A DNA stretch of 64,000 nt from Planctomycetota bacterium (GTDB lineage: Bacteria > Planctomycetota > UBA1135 > UBA2386): assembly GCA_016716265.1 (NCBI GenBank), contig JADJWQ010000006.1, positions 3,003,501 to 3,067,500 of the forward strand, in the 5' to 3' direction. Shown piece after piece: positions 1-8,848 of the stretch. The notes beneath the pieces were generated by a model. That model was not told the origin of the DNA and ran no database searches. It worked only from the letters and a program-made list of their open reading frames with translations. Numbering within the stretch: position 1 is the first letter of the stretch; every line of letters begins with the position of its first letter. A program made the position numbers and the translations under genes.

Positions 1-1
1 G

Positions 2-1564
2 ACCGGCACGTGGGGCACGCAGCGCCCGCAGTACCTGGAGAAGCTCGCGCCCTGCAATGCGTTCTGCCCGGCCGGCAACGACGTCGTCGAGTTCATCCAG
101 TCGCTACACAACGACCAGACCGGCCAGGCGGCGACGATCCTCGGCCGCACGACTCCGCTCGCCGGCGTGTGCGGGCGCGTGTGCCCGGCGCCGTGCATGG
201 AGGGCTGCAACCGGCGGGAGTACGACGGCTCGGTGAACATCCGCGGGCTCGAGCGCTGGGTCGCCGATACGACGGCGGTCGCGTGGGCGAAGCCGACGCC
301 GGACCCGAAGCCCGAGCGGATCGCGATCGTCGGCGGCGGACCCGCCGGATTGTCGGCGGCCTACCAGCTCGCGCGGGCTGGCCACCGACCGGCGATCTTC
401 GACGGCGAGGCCGAGCTGGGCGGCGTGCTGCGCACCGGCATCCCGGCCTACCGGCTGCCGCGCGACGTGCTCGACGCCGAGATCTCCGGCATCGTCGATC
501 TCGGCGTCGACGTGCACTGCGGTGCGTTCCTCGACCGCGACGCCCTCGCGAAGCTCTCCGACGACTACGACGCGGTGATCCTCGCGACCGGTCTGCAGAA
601 GCTCCGCGACATCGAGGCTCCGGGTAACGACCTCCGCGGCATCGAGCAGGGGATCGCGTTCCTGCACCGGCAGAACATGCAGGGTGGCGTGCACACGTCC
701 GGTCACGTCGTCGTGCTGGGCGGCGGCAACACCGCGATGGACTGCGCGCGGACCGCATTGCGCGCCGGCGCCGAGCGGGTGACGGTCGCCTACCGGCGCA
801 CGCGGAAGGAGATGCCGGCGATCCCCGAGGAGATCGACGAGGCGCTGCAGGAAGGTGTCGTGCTGCTGGAGCGCGTCGCGCCCGCCGGCTTCACCGGCAG
901 CGGTGACGTCGACGGGATCGACCTCGCCGAGGTCGAGATGGGGCCGCCGGACGACAGCGGCCGGCGGCGTCCGGTGGTGACCGATCGCATCGTCCACCTC
1001 GATTGCGACTACGTGCTGCTGGCGCTCGGCCAGTCGGCCGACACGTCGCTCCTGCCCGAGACGTGGGAGTTGCGCGGCGAGCAGCTGTTCCGGCGCGACG
1101 ACACACCGCTCAACGTGTTCGCCGCTGGCGACCTGGCGACCGGCGACGGCACCGTCACGCACGCGCTCGGCAGCGGGCGTCGCGCCGCGGGGCTCGCGCT
1201 GCGCGCACTCGGCCACGACGTCCAGGTGTTCGAGCGCCCCGACCGCCGCACGGCGGTACCGGCGACCGACATCCGCGTCGACCACTTCGCTCGCCGGAAG
1301 CCCGAGCACGGCACCACGCTGTCGTCGGACGATCGGCTGCACCACTTCGACGAGGTCCACGCAGGACTGCTGGATTCGGGCGAGGCGCACCGCTGCTTCT
1401 CGTGCGGCCACTGCACCAGGTGCGACACCTGCCTCGTCTACTGCCCCGAGGGCATCATCCGCCGCGAGGCCCCGGGCTACGAGGTCGACTACACCTACTG
1501 CAAGGGCTGCGGGATCTGCGTCGAGGAGTGCCCGCGGCGCGCGATGGAGATGATCGAGTCATGA
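2..1564 (+). CDS. GltD-like FAD/NAD(P)H oxidoreductase fused to a 2[4Fe-4S] ferredoxin domain (5' truncated)
   Basis: The gene enters from the left edge; frame 2 is open from base 2, so 520 residues are visible and the start is outside. An N-terminal iron-sulfur region like that of glutamate synthase small subunit shows Cys clusters CNAFCP and CGRVCPAPCMEGC at about residues 18-65. A FAD Rossmann motif (GGGPAG) lies near residue 110 and a second nucleotide motif (GGGNTAMD) near 240. The last 60 residues are a bacterial ferredoxin domain with two CxxCxxC...CP clusters (CTRCDTCLVYCP and CKGCGICVEECP). It ends in an ATGA overlap with porA, so it is translationally coupled to the oxidoreductase subunits. 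By family knowledge such proteins pass electrons between NAD(P)H and ferredoxin or the Por complex; here it probably replaces the separate delta (ferredoxin) subunit. A gamma subunit gene is expected just upstream of the window. Confidence 0.9.
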   Translation, partial: TGTWGTQRPQYLEKLAPCNAFCPAGNDVVEFIQSLHNDQTGQAATILGRTTPLAGVCGRVCPAPCMEGCNRREYDGSVNIRGLERWVADTTAVAWAKPTPDPKPERIAIVGGGPAGLSAAYQLARAGHRPAIFDGEAELGGVLRTGIPAYRLPRDVLDAEISGIVDLGVDVHCGAFLDRDALAKLSDDYDAVILATGLQKLRDIEAPGNDLRGIEQGIAFLHRQNMQGGVHTSGHVVVLGGGNTAMDCARTALRAGAERVTVAYRRTRKEMPAIPEEIDEALQEGVVLLERVAPAGFTGSGDVDGIDLAEVEMGPPDDSGRRRPVVTDRIVHLDCDYVLLALGQSADTSLLPETWELRGEQLFRRDDTPLNVFAAGDLATGDGTVTHALGSGRRAAGLALRALGHDVQVFERPDRRTAVPATDIRVDHFARRKPEHGTTLSSDDRLHHFDEVHAGLLDSGEAHRCFSCGHCTRCDTCLVYCPEGIIRREAPGYEVDYTYCKGCGICVEECPRRAMEMIES

Positions 1565-2742
1565 CCGCCGAGTTCCTCAGCGCCAATCACGCGGCGGCCA
1601 CAGCGGCCGCCCTCGCCGGTCGCGCCAATGCGAGCGCGCGGGGCTTCGGTGGCGGCGTGTATCCGATCACGCCGCAGTCCGAGTGCATCGAGCTGCTCTG
1701 CAAGATGGACTTCACCGGCCCCGACGGTCGGAGTCGCGGCGAAATCGTCCGCGTCGAGAGCGAGCACAGCGCGATGGCGGTCTGCATCGGCATGGCGCAG
1801 GCCGGCGTCCGGACGTTCACCGCGTCGTCGTCGAACGGCCTCGCCTACATGACCGAGAACGTGTTCGCCGCGGCGATGTACCGGCTGCCCATCGTCATGA
1901 TGGCGGTCAATCGCACGCTCGGGCCACCGTGGAACATCTGGGTCGACCACGGCGACACGCTGATGCTGCGCGACTCCGGTTGGATGCAGTTCTACTGCGA
2001 GGACAATCAGGAGGTGCTGGACACGATCCTGTTCACCTACCGGCTGGCCGAGGATCGCCGCGTGCTCCTACCAGCGCTCGTGTGCCAGGACGCGTTCGTG
2101 CTCTCGCACACGATGATGATGACCGAGGTGCCCGAGCTGGAGCAGGTCGAGCGCTTCCTGCCACTGCTCGATCTGCCGCACCGGCTGACCCACGAGCCCG
2201 TCACGGTCGGCGGCATGGACTTCCCGCACGAGACCGAGATCCACCGGCACCAGCACGCGGCGGCGATGGCGGCGGTGCCGGCGGTCTACCGCGAATGCCA
2301 GGACGCGTTCGAGGAGTGCTTCGGCCGGCGACCCGCGGATGCGGTCGAACCGTACCGGATGGACGACGCCGACACCGTGATCGTGTCGATGGGCACGATG
2401 GCGAGCACCGTGCGCGCGGTGATCGACGCGGCGCGCGAGCGCGGCGAGAAGGTCGGCGCGCTGCGCGTGCGGATGTTCCGGCCGTTCCCCGACGCCGAGC
2501 TGACGGACCTGCTGGCGGGCGCGAAGCGCGTCGCGGTCCTCGACCGCGACATCTCGCTCGGCAAGGGCGGCGTGCTGTGGTCGGAGCTGCGCGGCGCCGA
2601 GCCGCGCGACTGCCTGGTGCAGAACTACGTGATCGGACTGGGCGGTGGCGACGTCCGACCGCACGACATCCAGAACCTGCTCGACGATCTGCGCGGCCGC
2701 GACGAGGTCAGCGCACCGCGCCTGATGGAGGTGGCACCATGA
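1561..2742 (+). CDS. porA: Pyruvate/2-oxoacid:ferredoxin oxidoreductase alpha subunit
   Basis: 393 residues, the usual size for a separate alpha subunit. The motif GVYPITPQSE near residue 30 is the hallmark of the PorA/KorA family pyrimidine-binding domain, followed by the FTASSSNGLAYMTEN segment around residue 82 and a C-terminal transketolase-like domain with GALRVRMFRPFP near residue 300. Together with PorB it decarboxylates a 2-oxoacid to an acyl-CoA and reduces ferredoxin in the cytoplasm. The ATG overlaps the stop of the flavoprotein (ATGA at 1561-1564), and its own stop overlaps the start of porB in the same way, so the three are co-translated. Substrate cannot be fixed from sequence; PorB resembles pyruvate enzymes more than oxoglutarate enzymes. 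Confidence 0.9.
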   Translation: MTAEFLSANHAAATAAALAGRANASARGFGGGVYPITPQSECIELLCKMDFTGPDGRSRGEIVRVESEHSAMAVCIGMAQAGVRTFTASSSNGLAYMTENVFAAAMYRLPIVMMAVNRTLGPPWNIWVDHGDTLMLRDSGWMQFYCEDNQEVLDTILFTYRLAEDRRVLLPALVCQDAFVLSHTMMMTEVPELEQVERFLPLLDLPHRLTHEPVTVGGMDFPHETEIHRHQHAAAMAAVPAVYRECQDAFEECFGRRPADAVEPYRMDDADTVIVSMGTMASTVRAVIDAARERGEKVGALRVRMFRPFPDAELTDLLAGAKRVAVLDRDISLGKGGVLWSELRGAEPRDCLVQNYVIGLGGGDVRPHDIQNLLDDLRGRDEVSAPRLMEVAP

Positions 2743-3710
2743 GAGACGGCGATGTCGGCAGCTCCCGGCTCGAGATGACCGAGCACGCGACCTGCGACGG
2801 TCCGGAGTGCCTGCTCGGCGGCATGGCGCAGACCGCTGCCGATCGCCCGGAGCCGCTCCTCCGCGCCGGCAACACCAATTGCGGTGGCTGCGGCATGTCG
2901 GTCGCCCTCAATCTGCTCAGCCACGCGATCGGCACGCAGCACCGGATCCAGATGGTGATCCCGGCATGCTGCGGCATCGTCACGGCCGGCCCGTATCCGT
3001 ATTCCAACTACGGTGCGCCGGTGCTCGCCTGCACGTTCGCGTCGACGGCCGCCGTCGCGACCGGCCTCGCGCGCGCGGCGCAGATGAACGGTGAGTCGAC
3101 GCGCGTCGTCGCGTGGGCCGGCGACGGCGGCACCTACGACATCGGGATGGCGACGCTGAGTGCCGCCGCCGAGCGCAACGAGGACGTGCTGTACATCTGC
3201 TACGACAACGAGATCTACGGCAATACCGGCGGCCAGCGCTCGTCGGCGACACCGACCGGCGCCCGCACGACGACGACGCCCGGCGGCAAGGTCCACCACA
3301 AGAAGGACATCCTCGGGATCATGGCCGCGCACCGGATTCCGTTGGCGGCATCGATCTCGCTCGCGCATCCGGGCGACGCGGTCGCCAAGATGGAACGCGC
3401 GCTCGCGCTGGAAGGGTTCCGGTTCCTGCACGTGCTCGCGCCGTGCCCGACCGGTTGGAAGTCGGAGCCGGCGGACGGCATCGAGCTGATCCGCATGGCG
3501 GTCCGCGCCGGGCTGTTCCCGGTGTGCCAGGTCGAGGACGGCCGGCGCTGGACGATCGACGTCCAACCGACGTTCTCGCGCACCGATCTCGCGCAGTACT
3601 TCGAGCTGCAGGGCCGCTTCCGCGGCACCGCGCTCGACATCGAGCAGGTCGCACGACAGATCGAAGAGCACTGGAGCGAGCTGCGTGCGCTCGCCGCACC
3701 GCGCGGCTGA
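2739..3710 (+). CDS. porB: Pyruvate/2-oxoacid:ferredoxin oxidoreductase beta subunit
   Basis: 323 residues. The thiamine-diphosphate-binding subunit is recognisable from NCGGCGMSVALN near residue 47 (CxxC of the [4Fe-4S] cluster), the GDGGTYDIG Mg/ThDP motif near residue 127, and YDNEIYGNTGGQRSSATP near residue 155, which is typical of pyruvate:ferredoxin oxidoreductase beta subunits. The first 40 residues carry an additional Cys pair (CDGPEC). It starts in an ATGA overlap with porA. It binds ThDP and the cluster that takes the electrons on to ferredoxin, presumably to the fused ferredoxin domain encoded upstream. The alternative assignment is an oxoacid other than pyruvate. Confidence 0.9.
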   Translation: MRDGDVGSSRLEMTEHATCDGPECLLGGMAQTAADRPEPLLRAGNTNCGGCGMSVALNLLSHAIGTQHRIQMVIPACCGIVTAGPYPYSNYGAPVLACTFASTAAVATGLARAAQMNGESTRVVAWAGDGGTYDIGMATLSAAAERNEDVLYICYDNEIYGNTGGQRSSATPTGARTTTTPGGKVHHKKDILGIMAAHRIPLAASISLAHPGDAVAKMERALALEGFRFLHVLAPCPTGWKSEPADGIELIRMAVRAGLFPVCQVEDGRRWTIDVQPTFSRTDLAQYFELQGRFRGTALDIEQVARQIEEHWSELRALAAPRG

Positions 3711-3742
3711 TCACGCGCAACCGCACGACGAGGAAGATCACG

Positions 3743-3961
3743 ATGACCGACACCCCGAAGGCACAGCCCCCGGAATCGCGGGTGTTCTGCCGCCGCACGC
3801 AGCGCGAGCTGCCGGTGCACGACCACCAGGACTGCCCGTACTGCCACGGCAAGGAGCAGGTGCACACCGGCGTGCACACGAAGTTCTGCGGCTACGACCC
3901 CGAGAAGGATCCGGTGAGCTTCGGCTTCCCGGAGGACTCCGAGCGGCTGCAGCGCGGCTGA
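3743..3961 (+). CDS. Small Cys-containing protein of the por operon
   Basis: 72 residues, ATG preceded by an AGGAAG ribosome site at 3731-3736. It has four cysteines in the pattern VFC, DCPYC and KFC, spread over residues 14-51, with several histidines between them, so it could bind zinc or a small metal centre. The C-terminus is acidic and charged, with no signal peptide or membrane segment. It lies 32 bases after porB and is likely part of the same transcript. I do not recognise a named family; a role in oxidoreductase assembly is only suggested by position. A six-base-pair hairpin (arms at 3974-3979 and 3984-3989) follows the stop and could end transcription here. Confidence 0.7.
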   Translation: MTDTPKAQPPESRVFCRRTQRELPVHDHQDCPYCHGKEQVHTGVHTKFCGYDPEKDPVSFGFPEDSERLQRG

Positions 3962-3979
3962 GGCCGCGGTGCCGACCGC

Positions 3980-5836
3980 TCAGGCGGTCCGTCGCTCGCG
4001 GCGGCGTGGCCCGGCGCTGCCGGCGGGCCGGATCGTCAGGCGCGGATCGCGCGGGTCGCGGATCGACGCGCGCCGGCCGAAGCCCGGGGCGACGCGTGCG
4101 TCGACGTCGAACGTCGTCGCGAACGGCCCGATCTCGATCGCGCCGATGTCCTGGCCGGCCACGTCGCCGCGGCGACAGACGTGCGCGAGGATCCGCTGCG
4201 GTGTCGCGCCAGCCTTGCGACCCCAGTTGATCGTGAAGCGCACGCGCGGCACGTCGTCGCGGCGCGGCTCGTCGCGCAGCGGCCGGTGGGCGGCCGGCTC
4301 GCTGCGGACGCGAGCCGGGGCGCCCACCGCCATCGGCTCGCAGGGCAGCGCGGACAGCGCGCGGCCGAGGAGCCGCGCGACGACCTCGGCGGGCTCGCGG
4401 TCCGCGAGCAGCTCGCGCGCCTGCTCGAGCAGCTCCGCGGCACCGAGCGGCGCGGCGAGCAGGGCGGCGAGCTCGGCGCGTTGCCGCTCACCGAGGACGC
4501 GCCGCACGTCGTCCGGCCCCGGCGCCTCGCGCCACGACGCGTCGACGCCAGCGGCATGGAGCATGCGGGTCAGCCGCCGCTCCGACGACGGCGCGCCGAA
4601 GATCACGTTGCGGCCCTTGCGGCCGGCGCGCCCGGTGCGGCCGCTACGGTGCGTGTACACGGCGTCGTCGACCGGCGGGTCGTACTGGACGACCGTCGAC
4701 ACGTCGGGAACGTCGATTCCGCGTGCGGCGACGTCCGTGGCGACCAGCACGTGCACGGTGCCGTTGCGGAAGGCGTTCAGCGTGCGCGTACGCTGCGCCT
4801 GCGCGAGGTCGCCACTGAGCGGCAATGCCGCGAAGCCGTCGCCGGCCAGCCGCTCGGCGAGCTCGGCGGTGTCCTGGCGCGTGCGCACGAACACGAGCGT
4901 CCGCTGCCGCCCGCCCCCGAGCAGCAGCACGTTGACGAGCGCGGCGTAGCGATCGGACCCCCGCACGAGCACGGCGACGTGCTCGATGTCGGAGTTCGCC
5001 GCGCCGGGCTCGGCGCCATCGACGCGCAGCGGATCGCGCTGATAGCGTTCGACCAGCTCCTGCACCTCCGCGGGGAAGGTCGCCGACACCAGCACGCTGC
5101 GGCGGTCGGCCGGGAGCTCCGCGAGGATCGCCTCGAGCTCGTCGCGGAAGCCCAGGTCGAGCATCTGGTCGGCTTCGTCGAGCACGAGCTGGCGCACCGC
5201 ACCGAGGTCGAGGGCGCCCGAGCGCACGTGGTCGCAGAGCCGCCCCGGCGTGCCGACGACGATGCGCGGTGCGATGCGCTCGAGCTGGCGCCGCTCGGCC
5301 GGCACGCTGGTGCCGCCGGTCACGCTCAGCGTGCGCACGTCGCGGACGTCGGCGTAGAGCCAGTCGAGCTCACCCTGCACCTGCGCGGCGAGCTCGCGCG
5401 TCGGCGCGACGACGAGCACCTCGGGCGGCGCGTCGCGCCGCACCGGCGTCCGCAGGAGCGCCGGTGCCAGCGCGAGACCGATCGCGACGGTCTTGCCGGA
5501 GCCGGTCTTCGAGCAGATCTGCAGGTCGCGCCCGTCGACGCCGTCGGCCGTGACGCCACAGCGGTCGGCGTCGAGCACCGCGAGCTGGACCGGCGTCAGC
5601 GCCGTGAAGCCGCGGCCGCGGAGCGCGCGGGCGATCGGCTCGGGCAGGCCAGCGAACGGGTCGGCATCTCCGACCGCCTCGTCGGCCGGCTCGTCCGTCG
5701 GCTCGTCGGTCGGCTCGCCGGTCGGCTCGCCGTCCGCCTGGCCGTCGGCGAGCAGCTCGCCGAGCTCGTCGCGCGGATCCTCGACCTGGGAATGAGTGAA
5801 CACACCGGCGGCGCCGGCCTCGATCGGATGCAGCAT
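3980..5836 (-). CDS. DEAD-box ATP-dependent RNA helicase with DbpA-like C-terminal RNA-binding domain
   Basis: 618 residues from the chosen ATG. All core motifs are present: Q motif region (FTALTPVQ, about residue 78), Walker A SKTGSGKT (about 112), PTRELA, TPGR, LDEADQMLDLGF (about 217), SAT (about 250), ARGID and HRSGRTGRAGR (about 394). Residues 535-610 match the DbpA RNA-binding domain (RVRFTINWGRKAGATPQRI), which in DbpA and DeaD guides the helicase to rRNA, so ribosome assembly or cold-related RNA remodelling is likely. The N-terminal 60 residues are an acidic low-complexity tail with E-P-T-D repeats. The frame is open further upstream to 6124; I chose 5836 because the residues before it look like non-coding high-GC translation, but there is no clear ribosome site, so the start is uncertain. 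Confidence 0.9.
   Translation of the reverse strand: MLHPIEAGAAGVFTHSQVEDPRDELGELLADGQADGEPTGEPTDEPTDEPADEAVGDADPFAGLPEPIARALRGRGFTALTPVQLAVLDADRCGVTADGVDGRDLQICSKTGSGKTVAIGLALAPALLRTPVRRDAPPEVLVVAPTRELAAQVQGELDWLYADVRDVRTLSVTGGTSVPAERRQLERIAPRIVVGTPGRLCDHVRSGALDLGAVRQLVLDEADQMLDLGFRDELEAILAELPADRRSVLVSATFPAEVQELVERYQRDPLRVDGAEPGAANSDIEHVAVLVRGSDRYAALVNVLLLGGGRQRTLVFVRTRQDTAELAERLAGDGFAALPLSGDLAQAQRTRTLNAFRNGTVHVLVATDVAARGIDVPDVSTVVQYDPPVDDAVYTHRSGRTGRAGRKGRNVIFGAPSSERRLTRMLHAAGVDASWREAPGPDDVRRVLGERQRAELAALLAAPLGAAELLEQARELLADREPAEVVARLLGRALSALPCEPMAVGAPARVRSEPAAHRPLRDEPRRDDVPRVRFTINWGRKAGATPQRILAHVCRRGDVAGQDIGAIEIGPFATTFDVDARVAPGFGRRASIRDPRDPRLTIRPAGSAGPRRRERRTA
5681..5740 (-). repeat. 12-bp tandem repeat encoding an acidic E-P-[T/A]-[D/G] linker
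   Basis: Five 12-base units with consensus gtcggtcggctc run from 5681 to 5740 inside the helicase gene. On the coding strand they give the repeated tetrapeptide E-P-T-D with D/G and T/A changes. It lies ahead of the Q motif in a region with no conserved fold, so unit number can probably vary without loss of function. Confidence 0.8.
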
Positions 5837-6229
5837 GCAGGAGGGACGGCTCACGACACCGGAGCCGCGACGGGTTCGGAAGGACAGCGCACCCGTCGTC
5901 GAAGTCCCGGCCGCGGTGACACATCCGCGCGGCGCAGCGCCGGGCCGGCCGGACGCACACTGCGCCCCGGGCTGCCCTGGCGTTCTCGAAACAGGCGGCC
6001 GCGGCGGGACGGGTCGTCCGGCGCCGCAGGGGAAAAGGGCGGCGCACGGTAGCCGATCGCCAGCCGGGCGCCAGCCCCCTGTCGCCATTCCGGAGCGGAT
6101 CGCCGTGAACAGCGATCGGATCACGCGGGCGCGCCGGTCGGATGGCGAGCGATCCCGATGCGCGCGGCCCGGCCGCCGTCGGAGCAGCGCAAGCGGCTAT
6201 CTTCCGCCTACCGTCGGGCACGGCATCGC

Positions 6230-7018
6230 ATGAACACCTCCCTCGCAGGCACGGTCCAGGTCGTCACCGGCGCGTCCGGTGGCATCGGCGCGGCGGTCGC
6301 GCGCGCATTCGTCGCAGAGGGTGCGCGCGTCGTGCTCCACCACCATCGCGGTGGCGAACGCGCCGCGGCGCTCGCGAGCGAGCTGGGTGGACGACGTGCG
6401 ACCCTCGCTCGCGCCGACCTGACCGACGAGCGAGACGTCGACGCCATGTGGGAGCGCATCGTCGCGACACACGGGCGCGTCGACGGAGTGGTCGTCAATG
6501 CGGGGATCTGGATCGCCGAGGAGGTGCCGGTGTGCGACATGTCCCTCGCACAATGGCGACACACACTCGACACCGACCTGACCAGCGCGTTCCTGACCTG
6601 CCGCGGGTTCCTGCGTCACCTGAAGGCGGTGCCGCGCGACGACGCGTCGATCGTGTTGATCGGCTCGACCGCCGCGCTGTTCGGCGAGGCCGGGCACGCC
6701 GACTACTCGGCGGCGAAGGCGGCGATGAGCTACGGACTGACGCGCAGCCTGAAGAACGAGATCGTGCGCGTGGCACCGCGCGGCCGCGTGAACTGCGTGT
6801 GCCCGGGCTGGGTCGCGACCCCGATGGCAGAGGATGCGCTCCGCGACCCGGGCGTCGTGCACCGCGCGACGTGCACGATGCCGATGCGCAAGGTCGCGCA
6901 GCCCGAGGACGTCGCCAGCATGGTCGTCGCGCTCGCGTCACCGGCGCTCGGCGCCCACGTCAGCGGCGTCGTGCTCCCGGTCCACGGCGGCATGGAAGGC
7001 CGCCTCCTGCACCCCTGA
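6230..7018 (+). CDS. Short-chain dehydrogenase/reductase (SDR)
   Basis: 262 residues. The classical SDR layout is visible: TGASGGIG cofactor motif at residues 11-18, NAG at about residue 88, the catalytic Ser in VLIGSTAALFG near residue 143 and Tyr-Lys in YSAAK near residue 158, followed by a PGWVATPM segment. The end resembles the FabG group (SGVVLPVHGG). It is probably an NAD(P)H-dependent oxidoreductase of a hydroxy/keto substrate; the substrate is not deducible. ATG chosen because the Rossmann fold starts eight residues later and the region upstream (from 6158) reads as intergenic. It stands alone between the divergent helicase gene and a hairpin. Confidence 0.88.
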   Translation: MNTSLAGTVQVVTGASGGIGAAVARAFVAEGARVVLHHHRGGERAAALASELGGRRATLARADLTDERDVDAMWERIVATHGRVDGVVVNAGIWIAEEVPVCDMSLAQWRHTLDTDLTSAFLTCRGFLRHLKAVPRDDASIVLIGSTAALFGEAGHADYSAAKAAMSYGLTRSLKNEIVRVAPRGRVNCVCPGWVATPMAEDALRDPGVVHRATCTMPMRKVAQPEDVASMVVALASPALGAHVSGVVLPVHGGMEGRLLHP

Positions 7019-7020
7019 AG

Positions 7021-7051
7021 CTTCCGATCCGTACGCGGTACCGATCGGAAG
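7021..7051 (+). terminator. Stem-loop after the SDR gene, probable terminator
   Basis: Two bases after the SDR stop lies a perfect 9-bp inverted repeat: cttccgatc at 7021-7029 and gatcggaag at 7043-7051. A further GTAC/GTAC pairing inside shortens the loop. There is no T-run after it, as is common in very GC-rich genomes, so factor-independent termination is only inferred. Confidence 0.5.
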
Positions 7052-7312
7052 TCAGGTCGGAGGGTGCGGGGCACTTGCCGGGGGCGCGGGGGCGGGGCAG
7101 ACTTCTGCCAGCATGATCCGCCGACCGTGGCAGCTCCCGACGATGCAGCAGCGCGACGCCCACCAGGGCGGCACGTCGCTGAACCTCTGCGTCGTCCGCC
7201 CTCCGAGGGCGCTCCGAGCTGACCGCGGCGAGCGGTGAGCTGTGCTGGGGCGGCCTCGACGGGCCGCCCGCACGGAGACGGCAGGCGACCCGGCGAGGGG
7301 CCCCTCATCCGC
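7052..7312. other. Intergenic region without recognised gene
   Basis: 261 bases of GC-rich sequence between the SDR hairpin and the next gene. A 41-codon frame starting at 7113 exists but shows no similarity that I know and no ribosome site. A GAGGGG at 7294-7299 serves the gene at 7313. Nothing else can be supported. Confidence 0.6.
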
Positions 7313-8056
7313 ATGGGATTCGAGGATCCACGTTTCGAGGAACCCGCCGTGAGACCGATCGCCTGGACTGCGGACGACGAGGTCGCCGCAACCGTGTTCG
7401 CCCGGGCTGCCATCGCGCACCCGCGCTCCGACCGTGCTGCCGCCGACGGCGCGACGCAGCCGCAGATCGGCTGCGCGGCGGTCGTCCGCCGCGGGCGCTG
7501 GCTGCTCGGCCTCCGACCCGGCGCGCCGCTGCCGCCGCTCGACGAGGTCGCCCGGCGGCTCGAGCGGCACTCGTGGTTCCGGCTGCGGCCCTGCGTGCAC
7601 GACATCGCACCCGACGAGCTGCTCGCCGAGGCCGGCCGGTTCCGCGTGCTGGTTCCGGCTGCGCCGGACCATCCCGAGACGCGCCGCGCGCTGCTCGGGC
7701 GCCTGCCGCTGCTGACCGACCGCGCCGGCGCATCGCTCGCCAACGCGCTCGGCCGCGCGTCGTGGTCGGCGACGGCCGACGACCGCGAGCACCTGCGCCG
7801 GCTGGCGTTCTGGACCCTCGAGGCAGGGCTCGTCCGCGAGCGCGGCTCGCTGCGCGCACTCGGTGCCACCGTCGCCGTCGAGCCGTGGCTCGCGCTGCCG
7901 CCGCTCGGCGACGTCCGCCGGTTCGATCCGGACACCGTGGTCGCCACGGCTCCGCGCCTGCGACCGGCCGACGCGCCACGGTTCGACCTCGGCTCGCTCG
8001 AAGCCGCCGCAGCGATCACCCGCGCGTCGCTGCGCGCGCGTGGGCTGCTCGGTTGA
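7313..8056 (+). CDS. Hypothetical protein
   Basis: 247 residues with codon use like its neighbours and a GAGGGG ribosome site about 14 bases ahead of the ATG. It is an Arg/Ala/Leu-rich soluble protein, without signal peptide, membrane segment or cysteine motif (only two Cys). Residues 60-110 alternate short beta-like stretches with Pro (LGLRPGAPLPPLDEVA), and the C-terminus is helical (LEAAAAITRASLRARGLLG). I do not recognise the family. It converges with the Rieske operon, whose last gene ends 19 bases downstream. Confidence 0.65.
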   Translation: MGFEDPRFEEPAVRPIAWTADDEVAATVFARAAIAHPRSDRAAADGATQPQIGCAAVVRRGRWLLGLRPGAPLPPLDEVARRLERHSWFRLRPCVHDIAPDELLAEAGRFRVLVPAAPDHPETRRALLGRLPLLTDRAGASLANALGRASWSATADDREHLRRLAFWTLEAGLVRERGSLRALGATVAVEPWLALPPLGDVRRFDPDTVVATAPRLRPADAPRFDLGSLEAAAAITRASLRARGLLG

Positions 8057-8074
8057 TCGGTGATGCCGGGCCGC

Positions 8075-8848
8075 TCACAGCAGCCGGTAGCTCGCGGGAT
8101 CGGCGCGCAGCACGCGCAGCGCGCCGATCCGCTCGACGCGACCACGGATCTCGACGGGCACGGCGACGAGGTCGAGCACCTGCGCATGGATCGCGGCGCC
8201 ATCCGCACCGACCAGCAGGTAGTGCTCGGCCGGTGAGCCGTCGGTACCGCGCACCAGCAGGATCGGTGGGATGCCCCCGCGGATGCAGTGGATGGCGCAG
8301 GCGCGGTGCGGCTTGAGCACGCCCGGGTTCATCACGCCGAGGTAGCACTTCGAGTCGACGATCTCGCCGCGCAGCACCTGCTCGCCGAGATCCTCGGTCG
8401 CGCCGAGCAGTCGCTCGGCATCCGGCTGACCGTCGCCGACGTCGGCCACCGAGCCGGCCGCGACCTCGACCATCGCCTGGCCGTCGGCATCGTGGATCAG
8501 CGTGCCGCGCAGCTCGACCTCCCGCAGGTGCAATCGCTTCGCGAGCGCGGCGTCGAATCCGAACTTCCATTCCGCGCACAGCAGCAGCACGCGTGCACCG
8601 CTGGTGGGCTCGGGCGCCGCGAGCACGAGCATCGGCACCGGGTCCGCGACCAGCACGCCTCGATAGGAGCGCAGCTCGCCGAAGTCGAACCACGCGCGGC
8701 GCGGCGTCCGCTGCCAGCCGGCGAACAGCGCGGCGATCGCCAGCAGCGCCACCAACCCCAGCGGCGCGACCCTGCGCAGGAAACGGCGGTCGCGCATCGG
8801 TGCGCTCGGTGCCCAGCCGATGAAGAAGTCGTCGGACCCGCCGCTCAT
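8075..8848 (-). CDS. Membrane-anchored protein with conserved Cys/His motif, last gene of the Rieske operon
   Basis: 257 residues, with one hydrophobic segment at about 26-44 (LGLVALLAIAALFAGW) after a short charged N-terminus, then a periplasmic-type domain. Near residues 165-187 is a striking motif: DSKCYLGVMNPG, then HRACAIHCIRGGIPP. Three Cys and two His in a short space suggest metal, heme or redox binding. A GGAGGG ribosome site precedes the ATG, which overlaps the stop of the Rieske/ferric-reductase-like gene (ATGA). The same motif, as I recall it, occurs in unnamed proteins next to Rieske or Tat-exported redox proteins. Function is unknown; a subunit or electron acceptor of the neighbouring membrane protein is inferred. 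Confidence 0.75.
   Translation of the reverse strand: MSGGSDDFFIGWAPSAPMRDRRFLRRVAPLGLVALLAIAALFAGWQRTPRRAWFDFGELRSYRGVLVADPVPMLVLAAPEPTSGARVLLLCAEWKFGFDAALAKRLHLREVELRGTLIHDADGQAMVEVAAGSVADVGDGQPDAERLLGATEDLGEQVLRGEIVDSKCYLGVMNPGVLKPHRACAIHCIRGGIPPILLVRGTDGSPAEHYLLVGADGAAIHAQVLDLVAVPVEIRGRVERIGALRVLRADPASYRLL

Noticed and set aside
1003..1560. Extension of porA upstream of 1561
   Set aside because: This stretch is the shadow frame of the flavoprotein gene; the ATGA overlap gives the proper start.
5837..6124. Upstream extension of the DEAD-box gene to 6124
   Set aside because: The added 96 residues are Arg/Pro/Gly/Cys-rich without helicase features and look like translated non-coding DNA.
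7113..7238. 41-codon frame between the SDR gene and the next gene
   Set aside because: No ribosome site, no known similarity and high-GC frames of this size are expected by chance.
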